Assembly (NCBI GenBank): GCA_039182965.1
Contig: JBCDBW010000165.1
Coordinates: 1 to 6,982, forward strand
From: JBCDBW01 sp039182965
GTDB taxonomy: Bacteria; Verrucomicrobiota; Verrucomicrobiia; Verrucomicrobiales; DEV007
Length of the DNA: 6,982 bases
Reading direction: 5' to 3'
The position numbers and the translations under genes are program-made. Under the pieces are notes generated by a model. It was not told the DNA's origin. It did not search any database and saw only the letters and a program-made list of their open reading frames with translations. This document shows, one piece after another, positions 1-5,089 of the stretch. How positions within the stretch are numbered: position 1 is the stretch's first letter; each line of letters begins with the position of its first letter.

Positions 1-56
1 AAGCAATTCGCAATAAAGTACACCGATGGAGAGGTGGGGTAAAGTGCGCTTTGCGC

Positions 57-122
57 GAATGGTGAATGGTGAATGGTGAATGGCGAATGGCGAATGGTGA
101 ATGGTGAATGGTGAATGGTGAA
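57..122. repeat. Heptamer tandem repeat, GAATGGY x9
   Basis: Nine uninterrupted copies of the 7-base unit GAATGGT or GAATGGC run from 57 to 119, followed by a partial GAA. Copies four and five carry C at the last position and the other seven carry T. The tract is intergenic, upstream of the M23 peptidase gene. A decayed echo, GAATGGT followed by GAATTTT, lies at 203-216. This resembles the short heptanucleotide tandem repeats known from some bacterial intergenic regions. Any function is unknown; slippage in copy number would be expected. Confidence 0.95.
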
Positions 123-267
123 ATAGAGGCGTGAGTCCTTGGTGAGGGCGCGATACTGTCTTTGGCGATTGGCGGGGGTTATTGCGGGGGGGTGCGAGTT
201 TTGAATGGTGAATTTTGGGAGAGGGTTTGGGTGGTAATTATTGGGAAGGGATGTTAGGTGGAAAGTG
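123..267. other. Non-coding leader upstream of the M23 gene
   Basis: I see no gene here. The stretch is very G-rich, with a run of seven G at 186-192, and holds the decayed repeat copy at 203-216. No convincing -35/-10 pair stands out. A TTG at 241 is in frame with the peptidase gene and has a GGTGG six bases upstream of it, so it is an alternative but less likely start. Confidence 0.5.
256..261 (+). promoter_or_regulatory. Ribosome binding site of the M23 gene
   Basis: AGGTGG lies six bases before the ATG at 268. It is one of the few Shine-Dalgarno-like sites in the window. It supports ATG 268 over the upstream in-frame TTG at 241, because the 268 start also puts a short Lys-Arg-Arg stretch directly ahead of the membrane segment. 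Confidence 0.55.
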
Positions 268-1050
268 ATGAAGCGGCGGGACGTATCGCAGACGTGGGTG
301 TTGTTGGGGATGTTAGTTTGTTCGGCGGTGTTGGTATTGATTGTGATCTTTCACGGGACGCCGGAGCCAGCGGAATTGACTGGGGAGAGGCCGCAGTTAC
401 GGCGTGTTTCATTGTTGTTGGCGAAGGGGACGGTTGAGGAGGAGCCGAGTTTGTTGGATACGGCGATGGTCTTGATGCGGCCGGTGGATTTGGTGCAGTT
501 ACCGACGGCGACGCGATTTGATTTCCCTTTGGGATCGGAGCACGGGGCGTTGACTTATGATGCCCAGACGTTTGGGCGGAACGGGCATTTGGGGGACGAC
601 TTGAACGGGATTGGTGGCGCTGATTCGGATTTGGGTGACCCAGTGTATACGGCGGGTGAGGGGCGGGTATTGTTCGCGGGCTGGGCGAGTGAAGGGTGGG
701 GTAATATGGTTTTGTTAGGGCACCGGTTGCCGGATGGTCAGGCGGTGCAAACGGTGTATGCGCACTTGGACCGTGTCGACGTGGCGGTGGGGCAGCGGGT
801 GCATCGTGGCGATCAGCTTGGGACGGTGGGGAAAGGAGCGGGGCAGTATCTGGCGCACTTGCATTTTGAGGTGCGGGAAGCGAGCACGGTGAATCCGGCA
901 TCGGGGTATGATGAGAAGCAGCTGGACCGAATTCCGCCGACGCAGTTCCTGTATGGTAGGCGAGGGGTGGACGCGGAATTTTTGTCTGGGGCACCGCGGT
1001 TTGCGGAGCGTGATCCGTACGAGGAGATGGAGATTCGGGTAGAGCCGTAA
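268..1050 (+). CDS. Membrane-anchored M23 (LytM-type) metallopeptidase
   Basis: This 260-residue protein is probably a zinc-dependent peptidoglycan endopeptidase acting outside the inner membrane. Residues 1-9 are basic (MKRRD start). Residues about 10-28 form one hydrophobic segment with no clear cleavage site or lipobox, so it reads as a bitopic anchor. A linker of roughly 60 residues follows, and the M23 domain occupies about residues 85-205. The family's zinc and catalytic residues are all visible: HxxxD in HLGDD (His107, Asp111), the His of YAHL (His166), and HxH in HLHFE (His197, His199). It is therefore predicted to be active, unlike the degenerate LytM activators. The roughly 55-residue tail is acidic and has no recognised domain. 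Unlike EnvC it has no coiled coil of its own, but two coiled-coil proteins are encoded just downstream. The substrate cannot be read from sequence; cell-wall hydrolysis is inferred from the family. Confidence 0.9.
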   Translation: MKRRDVSQTWVLLGMLVCSAVLVLIVIFHGTPEPAELTGERPQLRRVSLLLAKGTVEEEPSLLDTAMVLMRPVDLVQLPTATRFDFPLGSEHGALTYDAQTFGRNGHLGDDLNGIGGADSDLGDPVYTAGEGRVLFAGWASEGWGNMVLLGHRLPDGQAVQTVYAHLDRVDVAVGQRVHRGDQLGTVGKGAGQYLAHLHFEVREASTVNPASGYDEKQLDRIPPTQFLYGRRGVDAEFLSGAPRFAERDPYEEMEIRVEP

Positions 1051-1092
1051 GGGAGGGGCGGAAATGGGAACTGGGAGGAGGGGGCGGGGAGT

Positions 1093-1188
1093 GCTGTCAG
1101 GGAGCTACGGCAATACTGGACATCCTACCGTTGCTGCATTCCTGCCCTGGCGGGGTTCGGAAGCCGGGACTCCATAGTCCCTGACAGC
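1093..1188 (-). ncRNA. ffs: Signal recognition particle RNA (bacterial 4.5S type)
   Basis: On the minus strand the sequence reads as a small SRP RNA of about 96 nt, the usual bacterial size. The two ends form an 11-bp perfect inverted repeat (GCTGTCAGGGA, 1178-1188 against 1093-1103). The helix 8 tip is diagnostic: CAGG, a 3-bp stem GCA/TGC closed by the GGAA tetraloop, then AGCA. This matches the canonical CAGG-UCC-GGAA-GGA-AGCA arrangement with compensated changes in the three tip pairs. The 5' flank CGAACCCCGCC and the 3' flank ACGGTAG also resemble bacterial SRP RNAs. The RNA binds Ffh (SRP54) and takes part in co-translational targeting of membrane and secreted proteins. The plus strand would show TTCC in place of GGAA, which fixes the orientation. 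Exact ends are inferred from the terminal stem. I see no T-rich intrinsic terminator after 1093. Confidence 0.88.
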
Positions 1189-1194
1189 GGAGGA

Positions 1195-1222
1195 ATTAAG
1201 CGCAGGGAACGCGTTGTGGCAA
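1195..1222 (-). promoter_or_regulatory. Sigma70-like promoter of the SRP RNA
   Basis: Read on the minus strand, a -35 box TTGCCA (1217-1222, five of six consensus bases) is followed by a 16-base spacer and a -10 box CTTAAT (1195-1200, four of six). Six bases then separate the -10 box from the first base of the terminal SRP stem at 1188, which is where a start site is expected. The fit of promoter spacing with RNA 5' end supports both calls. Confidence 0.6.
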
Positions 1223-1531
1223 TTGGGGAATGGATTGGTAGGGGCGGAATGGATTTGATTTCATTCGGAGGTTTTGGTCCCTGCATCGAAGGAGAGGCTT
1301 GTGAGGGACGCGGGCGGCTGGGAGGGTCGTGACGCGCGTCTGCGGGGCCGCGCGATCTTTTTTCGGGGGCGAAATGTTGTGGGCAGTGGAGGAATTATGA
1401 TGGTTTGAAGAAGTCTATCGGTAGGGGTGCAAGTTCTTAGAAAATTAGGGTTGTGTCGCGTGGAGGGACTTTGTAAAAGAGAGGGGAGATAGTCTCTCAA
1501 ATTCCCCCAATTCAACACCCTTATTCGTCTC
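1223..1531. other. Non-coding region before the first coiled-coil gene
   Basis: About 310 bases without a credible gene on either strand. Open frames here lack family resemblance and look like by-products of the skewed base composition. A weak plus-strand promoter candidate is TTGTGT (1451-1456), a 15-base spacer and TGTAAA (1472-1477), ahead of the gene at 1532; the spacing is short and I would not rely on it. The leader at about 1479-1508 holds small inverted repeats (GAGAG/CTCTC, GGGGA/TCCCC) that could fold. GGAGG followed by a three-codon frame ATG-ATG-GTT-TGA occurs at 1388-1408. Confidence 0.5.
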
Positions 1532-2332
1532 ATGTGGAAAGCACTCGCAGGAATCGCGATCGCCTTGCTGGCTGGCTCGGCCTATTTTGGATATGTTAAC
1601 CAGAGTGAATTTGTCGGCGAGGTCGAGAAATTTGATGTGGCTCAAGCTGGTTTAGACAAGGCTCAGGCGGACCTTGAAGATACTGAGGAGAAGCTGGACA
1701 CGACGAACAACACGATTGCGAACGTCGAGTCAGAGATTGTGACTTTGGAGTCTGAGTTGCAGTTGGCGGTTGCGGCGACGGCGGAGGTCGACTTGAAGGA
1801 CAAGGAATTGAGCGAGGAATTGGAGGGGATGTTGACCCAGATCGCGGACTTGGAGGTCATCAAGGCCAAGTTTGCGAATATTGAGGAATTTGAGACGGAC
1901 ATTGCCGGCAAGCAGGCGGAGTTGGAGGCGGTGAAGCAATCGATTTTGTCTGCGGAGAACGCGTTGAACATTGCGACAGACAAGGTCAGGGCTCAGCAGC
2001 AGACTATTGCGGAGTATACGGAGTTGCAGCGGGATCAGGCGGCTGGAGTGATTCGCCGCAAGATTCGGGTGCCGATTCGGGAGGTGTATAATGAGTATGG
2101 ATTCGTGGTCTTGGGTGCGGGTGAGAATATGGGGATCGTGCCGAAAGCGAAAATGGATGTAACGCGTAACGGATTTCATATTGGGACGGTGACGGTAGCG
2201 ACCGTGGATCCGAGTTACAGCACGGCGACGATTGATGCGAACACCTTGTCGGCGGGGGAGCAGATTTTGGCTGGTGATACGGTGGTTCCGGTGGCGGTGG
2301 GGACGGCGGATTTGACAGCCGTGTCGAACTGA
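1532..2332 (+). CDS. Bitopic coiled-coil envelope protein, paralogue 1
   Basis: I do not recognise a named family. The 266-residue protein has an N-terminal hydrophobic segment (residues about 3-21, with LLAGSAYFGYVN). A long, mostly acidic coiled coil follows at about 28-168, rich in Leu/Glu/Ala/Lys heptads. A compact Val/Gly-rich C-terminal domain at about 175-255 is probably small beta-barrel or SH3-like. The likely topology is a short cytoplasmic end with the coiled coil and C-terminal domain outside the inner membrane; a cleaved signal peptide is possible. It is a clear paralogue of the next gene: both share LLAGSA plus G..N at the membrane segment, and a C-terminal pattern with GFV, G.N, LS.G..I..G and a late V. 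ATG 1532 has no Shine-Dalgarno site but gives the N-terminus that aligns with the paralogue. The architecture recalls MreC or EnvC-type scaffolds, but there is no direct evidence for such a role. Confidence 0.85.
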   Translation: MWKALAGIAIALLAGSAYFGYVNQSEFVGEVEKFDVAQAGLDKAQADLEDTEEKLDTTNNTIANVESEIVTLESELQLAVAATAEVDLKDKELSEELEGMLTQIADLEVIKAKFANIEEFETDIAGKQAELEAVKQSILSAENALNIATDKVRAQQQTIAEYTELQRDQAAGVIRRKIRVPIREVYNEYGFVVLGAGENMGIVPKAKMDVTRNGFHIGTVTVATVDPSYSTATIDANTLSAGEQILAGDTVVPVAVGTADLTAVSN

Positions 2333-2352
2333 CGGGCGATGATTAATTTTGG

Positions 2353-2375
2353 AAGGGCCGTTGGTGGCGGCCTTT
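2353..2375 (+). terminator. Hairpin between the two coiled-coil genes
   Basis: An 8-bp stem (2353-2360 with 2368-2375, including one G-T pair) encloses a 7-base loop TTGGTGG, 20 bases after the stop at 2332. The only T-run is the TTT inside the 3' arm, so it is a poor intrinsic terminator. It could be a partial attenuator or an mRNA-stabilising or processing structure between the genes. Confidence 0.4.
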
Positions 2376-2423
2376 GATAGGACAGGAACACAGGAAAGAA
2401 AAGGAAGGCAGACTCTCTCAGAT

Positions 2424-3212
2424 ATGGGCATCAAACTAGTATTTATAATCGGCGCGGTCTTGCTCGCGGGCTCTGCGGTGTTGGGGGTGATGAATCGCGG
2501 GATGTATGTGGAACAGCGTGACGCGCGGTTGGAGAAGGAAGGACAGCTGTCGAATAAGAAGAAGGAGTTGCAGAAGACAGAGGACGAATTGTCCGATGCG
2601 GAGAGCACTTTAGAGGATCGGAAGACGGACCGGGACAAGGCGCAGGCAAATTTGAGCAACGCGAAGGATGAGCTTGAGAGCAAAGAGCGCAAGTTGGTGG
2701 ATTTGGAGAGGGAGTTGCAAGCGAGCAAGGGGGAACTCGAGAAGTGGGCGCCGGTGATTGAAGAAGTGGCCGGGACGGATATCAATGGTTTGGAAGCGCG
2801 GATTGAATCGCTGAAGCAAGATATCGTCGACAAGCAGGCGGAATTACAGGGTAGGGAAGATGAGGTGGCCGCGGCGAACCGGACGGTGGAGGGGAACGAG
2901 GGCCGAATCGAGGGGATGCGGGACAACCAACGTAAGCGGAAGGAGGAGATTGCGGAAAATGCCTTTGAGACGACGATTCAGGCAGTCAATCCGGATTGGG
3001 GTTTTGTGATTATTCAGGGCGGGAAGAATCGAAACGTGAAGGCGGACAAGCCGCTTCTGGTGATGACGGGTGGCCAGCGAGTGGGGTTGTTATCGATCGT
3101 TTCTGTTGAGGATTCGATCACGGTGGCGAATGTGGTTGAGAATTCCTTGAGTCCGGGGATGTCGATACAGCCGGGACAGCGGGTGATTTATGAGAACACG
3201 GGTCCCCAGTAG
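2424..3212 (+). CDS. Bitopic coiled-coil envelope protein, paralogue 2
   Basis: This 262-residue protein has the same plan as its upstream neighbour. There is a hydrophobic N-terminal segment (about 4-23, with LLAGSA), a highly charged coiled coil (about 28-178, rich in Lys/Glu/Asp, interrupted near WAPVIEEVAG at 108-117), and a C-terminal beta-rich domain (about 183-256, with GFVIIQGGKNRNV and LSPGMSIQPG). The coiled coil is more strongly charged and diverged in sequence, while the C-terminal domain keeps the shared Gly, Asn and Leu-Ser-x-Gly positions. This suggests duplication followed by specialisation, perhaps as heterodimer partners (inference). I chose ATG 2424 over the in-frame TTG at 2349 because it places the membrane segment at the N-terminus exactly as in the paralogue. 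The purine stretch AAGGAAGG (2401-2408) is about 15 bases from the ATG, too far for an ordinary ribosome binding site. Function unknown; an envelope scaffold or cell-wall enzyme regulator is possible. Confidence 0.85.
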   Translation: MGIKLVFIIGAVLLAGSAVLGVMNRGMYVEQRDARLEKEGQLSNKKKELQKTEDELSDAESTLEDRKTDRDKAQANLSNAKDELESKERKLVDLERELQASKGELEKWAPVIEEVAGTDINGLEARIESLKQDIVDKQAELQGREDEVAAANRTVEGNEGRIEGMRDNQRKRKEEIAENAFETTIQAVNPDWGFVIIQGGKNRNVKADKPLLVMTGGQRVGLLSIVSVEDSITVANVVENSLSPGMSIQPGQRVIYENTGPQ

Positions 3213-3213
3213 A

Positions 3214-3235
3214 GGACGAAAGAGGACTTTCGTTT
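3214..3235 (+). terminator. Hairpin after coiled-coil paralogue 2
   Basis: A perfect 7-bp stem ACGAAAG/CTTTCGT (3216-3222 with 3227-3233) has the tetraloop AGGA, and two G-T pairs extend it to 3214-3235. It starts just after the stop at 3212. Only three T residues end it, so termination would be partial at best. It may instead separate or stabilise the transcripts of the coiled-coil gene and the lipoprotein gene. Confidence 0.45.
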
Positions 3236-3281
3236 AGGGTTGTGTGAATTGTATTGTGAGGCGAGCTTGCAACTGAGAGCG

Positions 3282-3470
3282 ATGAGAAGGATTATTTCGA
3301 GTCTGTGGGTATCAGGTGCTGCTGGTGCATTTGCATTGATGTTAATGGGTTGCGCGAGCACCCATGATCCGAAAGATGGTCCGCAGGACGACACCAGCAA
3401 TTTGCCGTGGACGCGACCTGCCAGTTGGGAGGGGAATCCTTTGGGTGGTGCTATGGGTGGGCCGTTTTAG
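3282..3470 (+). CDS. Small lipoprotein (62 aa)
   Basis: Starting at ATG 3282, the protein has a classic type II signal peptide: MRR, a hydrophobic core, then the lipobox LMGC with the lipidated Cys at residue 24. The mature part is only about 39 residues. It begins ASTHDPKDG, continues through a polar stretch, and ends with LPWTRPASWEG followed by a Gly/Pro-rich tail GGAMGGPF. Residues Ala-Ser after Cys, with no Asp at +2, would favour the outer membrane by the E. coli rule, which may not hold here. GAGAG four to eight bases upstream is the only, weak, ribosome binding candidate. The gene is last in the plus-strand set, ahead of a terminator. Function unknown. The Pro-Trp and Ser-Trp-Glu-Gly signature looks constrained, so the tail may be a docking peptide for an envelope partner (inference). 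Confidence 0.78.
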   Translation: MRRIISSLWVSGAAGAFALMLMGCASTHDPKDGPQDDTSNLPWTRPASWEGNPLGGAMGGPF

Positions 3471-3560
3471 GGGCGTCGATCGCGCGAAAGGTCGTTGCAG
3501 ACGCGTGCGGTGAATTGTGTCACGGGGCTGAAGCACTTCGCGCTGGGAGCTATTCAGAAT

Positions 3561-3605
3561 CCTTGCTGGGCATGAGGGTCGAGTTGGAGCCCTAAGGTTT
3601 TTTTT
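3561..3605 (+). terminator. Intrinsic terminator of the plus-strand gene set
   Basis: CCTT (3561-3564) pairs with AAGG (3594-3597) and GGGC (3568-3571) with GCCC (3589-3592). A small internal loop lies between the two stems, and eight T residues (3598-3605) follow immediately. Stem followed directly by a T8 tract is the standard Rho-independent layout. The stem is imperfect and the loop of 17 bases is long. It lies about 90 bases after the lipoprotein stop; I see no gene in between. Confidence 0.55.
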
Positions 3606-3635
3606 GGCTGGTGAGGATTTTGGGTGTTCGTTGTG

Positions 3636-3673
3636 GACGATCGTGGCGATCGTCCCTTCCGGGGGCGGGAAGG
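3636..3673 (-). terminator. Twin hairpins after the beta-helix gene
   Basis: Two inverted repeats lie back to back, 11 bases past the minus-strand stop codon. The first met on the minus strand is a 6-bp stem CCTTCC/GGAAGG (3655-3660 with 3668-3673). The second is a perfect 8-bp stem GACGATCG/CGATCGTC with a 3-base loop (3636-3643 with 3647-3654). No T-run follows on the minus strand, so termination is uncertain. The site lies between converging genes and could slow transcription from either side. Confidence 0.4.
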
Positions 3674-3684
3674 AAGGGGCGTTT

Positions 3685-4383
3685 TCAGCGGCGCGCGATG
3701 ATTTCGTGAGTTTGGCGGAGTTTGACGATGTGATTTTTTTCGAGGACTCCGTTCCAGTGGGTGCCGGGATAAAGGATGCAGTCGGGTCCGATTAGCGATC
3801 CGGGGCTGAGGACGGAATTGCAGCCGATCTCAGTGCGGTCGCCGATGATGGCACCGATTTTACGGCGGCCGGTATCGATCTTTGCGCTGGGGTTTTTCGG
3901 GTCGGTGATTTGGACGTTTTTGCGATCGAGGCGGATATTGGAAATGATGACGCCGGCGCCGAGATGGGCTTTATAGCCGAGGATGGAATCGCCGACGTAA
4001 TTGAAGTGGGGGATTTCGCCATTGTCGAAGATGATGCAGTTTTTGAACTCGCAGGAGTTTCCGAGTGTGGCATTGGCGCCGACAATGACGTTTTCACGGA
4101 TGTAGGCACCTGCGCGCACGGTGGAGCCGGCGCCGATCCAAGCGGGACCTTTGATGGTGGCGCCGGCTTCGACGATGGAGCCAGGTGCGAGATAGACGTC
4201 TTTTCCTAAGTGGGCTTCGGAACTGATCTGGGCCTGAGCGGTGTGTCGTTCGAGGGAGGACTCGAGAGCATCCGCGATTCCATTGAGGGCTTCCCAGGCG
4301 GGTGTATTTGGGTGGGAGAGAAGTTCGGCGGCGGGGCCGGGGGCGTGTGCGAGATCGAAGAATTCGGTGGTGGGGAAGGGCAT
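3685..4383 (-). CDS. Left-handed beta-helix protein, GlmU C-terminal-like
   Basis: This 232-residue protein consists of a helical N-terminal part (about 1-50) and a left-handed parallel beta-helix of hexapeptide repeats (about 51-215, for example IGAGS, VGANA, LGAGV, IGPDC). The central stretch PHFNYVGDSILG...LGAGVIISNI resembles the acetyltransferase half of GlmU. His126 and Tyr129 sit where GlmU has its catalytic His and nearby Tyr (GHxxYLGD), and Asn149 falls at the GAGTxxxN position. The N-terminal nucleotidyltransferase half of GlmU is absent, so it cannot make UDP-GlcNAc alone. It could be a stand-alone sugar-phosphate acyltransferase, a partner of a separate nucleotidyltransferase, or a structural relative. 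The start at ATG 4383 follows a run of eight C on the coding strand, with no ribosome binding site. It lies 96 bases after frr in the same direction and may be transcribed with it. The fold is secure; the substrate is not known. Confidence 0.82.
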   Translation of the reverse strand: MPFPTTEFFDLAHAPGPAAELLSHPNTPAWEALNGIADALESSLERHTAQAQISSEAHLGKDVYLAPGSIVEAGATIKGPAWIGAGSTVRAGAYIRENVIVGANATLGNSCEFKNCIIFDNGEIPHFNYVGDSILGYKAHLGAGVIISNIRLDRKNVQITDPKNPSAKIDTGRRKIGAIIGDRTEIGCNSVLSPGSLIGPDCILYPGTHWNGVLEKNHIVKLRQTHEIIARR

Positions 4384-4412
4384 GGGGGGGGTAGTCGGTC
4401 GGGGCCGGCTAC

Positions 4413-4440
4413 AATTAAGAATTAGGAATTAAGAATTAGG
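4413..4440. repeat. Heptamer-type tandem repeat AATTARG x4
   Basis: Two exact copies of the 14-base unit AATTAAGAATTAGG (4413-4426 and 4427-4440) can also be read as four heptamers AATTAAG/AATTAGG. AATGGG follows directly at 4441. It sits in the 96-base gap between frr and the beta-helix gene. Its 7-base period and the adjoining AATGGG link it to the GAATGGY tract at 57-122. Confidence 0.9.
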
Positions 4441-4479
4441 AATGGGTTGATGAGAGAGGGGGTGAGGAAGGCCGGGAAA

Positions 4480-5046
4480 TTAGACGGTCATGATTTCGGT
4501 TTCCTTGCTTTTGACGTGTTCGTCGATGGTTTTGACATTATTATCGGTGAGAGTCTGGACCTCTTTTTCGAGGCGATGGAGGTCGTCTTCGGTGATTTCG
4601 CCGGCTTTTTGGGATTCTTTGACTTTATCGATGCCATCGCGGCGGGCGGCGCGAACGCGGACGCGGCCGTCTTCGGCGATTTGTTTGATGACTTTGACGA
4701 GGTCGACGCGGCGTTCTTCTGAGAGTTCGGGGATGGGGAGGCGAATGACCTTGCCATCGACGGCGGGGTTGATACCGAGTTTGGATTCGGAGATGCCTTT
4801 CTCGATATCCTGAGTGGTGGAGGGGTCGAAGGGTTGGATCATGATGAGGCGCGGTTCGGGCGTCGTGATCATGGCGAGCTGTTTGAGCTTCATGCTGGAC
4901 CCGTAGGCGGCGACATGGACGTCGATTCCTTCGACGAGGGCGGGCGAGGCTTTGCCGGTCCGGACAGAGGCGAATTCGTGGATCATGTATTCCACGGCCT
5001 TCTCCATGGCTTCACCGGTTTCTTTGAGGATTTGGTCTGCTTCCAT
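4480..5046 (-). CDS. frr: Ribosome recycling factor
   Basis: This 188-residue protein is close to the E. coli length of 185. It acts with EF-G to split the post-termination ribosome and free mRNA and tRNA in the cytoplasm. The family pattern is complete. The N-terminal helix of domain I is followed by the hinge and signature RTGKASPALVEG (residues 29-40). Domain II, the beta-rich part, covers about 30-103 and includes LKQLAMITTPEPRLIMIQPFD. The long helices of domain I resume at PELSEERR (106-113) and VRAARRDGIDKVK (131-143), which carries the conserved Arg-rich segment. The start ATG at 5044-5046 follows pyrH by 43 bases with no Shine-Dalgarno sequence. The pyrH-frr order is widely conserved in bacteria and suggests co-transcription. 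Codons end mostly in C (Leu as CTC), opposite to the plus-strand genes. Confidence 0.98.
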   Translation of the reverse strand: MEADQILKETGEAMEKAVEYMIHEFASVRTGKASPALVEGIDVHVAAYGSSMKLKQLAMITTPEPRLIMIQPFDPSTTQDIEKGISESKLGINPAVDGKVIRLPIPELSEERRVDLVKVIKQIAEDGRVRVRAARRDGIDKVKESQKAGEITEDDLHRLEKEVQTLTDNNVKTIDEHVKSKETEIMTV

Positions 5047-5089
5047 AGTCGTATCAATCTGAGGCGAGGGGCGTGGTGGGATGGGAGCT

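Noticed and set aside
57..122. Possible CRISPR array or replication iterons
   Set aside because: Units are 7 bases with no spacers, and there are no cas genes, replication gene or DnaA-box pattern nearby.
254..994. Long minus-strand open frame opposite the M23 gene
   Set aside because: It is Pro/Ser/Thr/Ala-rich with no family resemblance and overlaps a gene with intact catalytic motifs; it results from the G-rich plus strand.
1093..1188. Reading this hairpin as a plus-strand terminator of the M23 gene
   Set aside because: The GGAA tip and SRP-specific flanks appear only on the minus strand, and no T-run follows on the plus strand.
1388..1408. GGAGG followed by a three-codon frame ATG-ATG-GTT-TGA
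   Set aside because: Well spaced for translation, but too short and with no downstream coupling to call a leader peptide or upstream regulator.
1730..2926. 398-codon minus-strand open frame across both coiled-coil genes
   Set aside because: It spans two genes and their gap, and is Ser- then Arg/His-rich low complexity; the plus-strand frames have membrane segments, heptads and paralogy.
3407..3595. Plus-strand open frame overlapping the lipoprotein gene
   Set aside because: No ribosome binding site or domain, it overlaps a convincing lipoprotein, and it ends inside the predicted terminator stem.
3471..3600. Possible tRNA or tRNA remnant suggested by GGGTCGAGTTGGAGCCC
   Set aside because: No cloverleaf, anticodon arm or acceptor stem can be built; the bases are better explained by the terminator stem.
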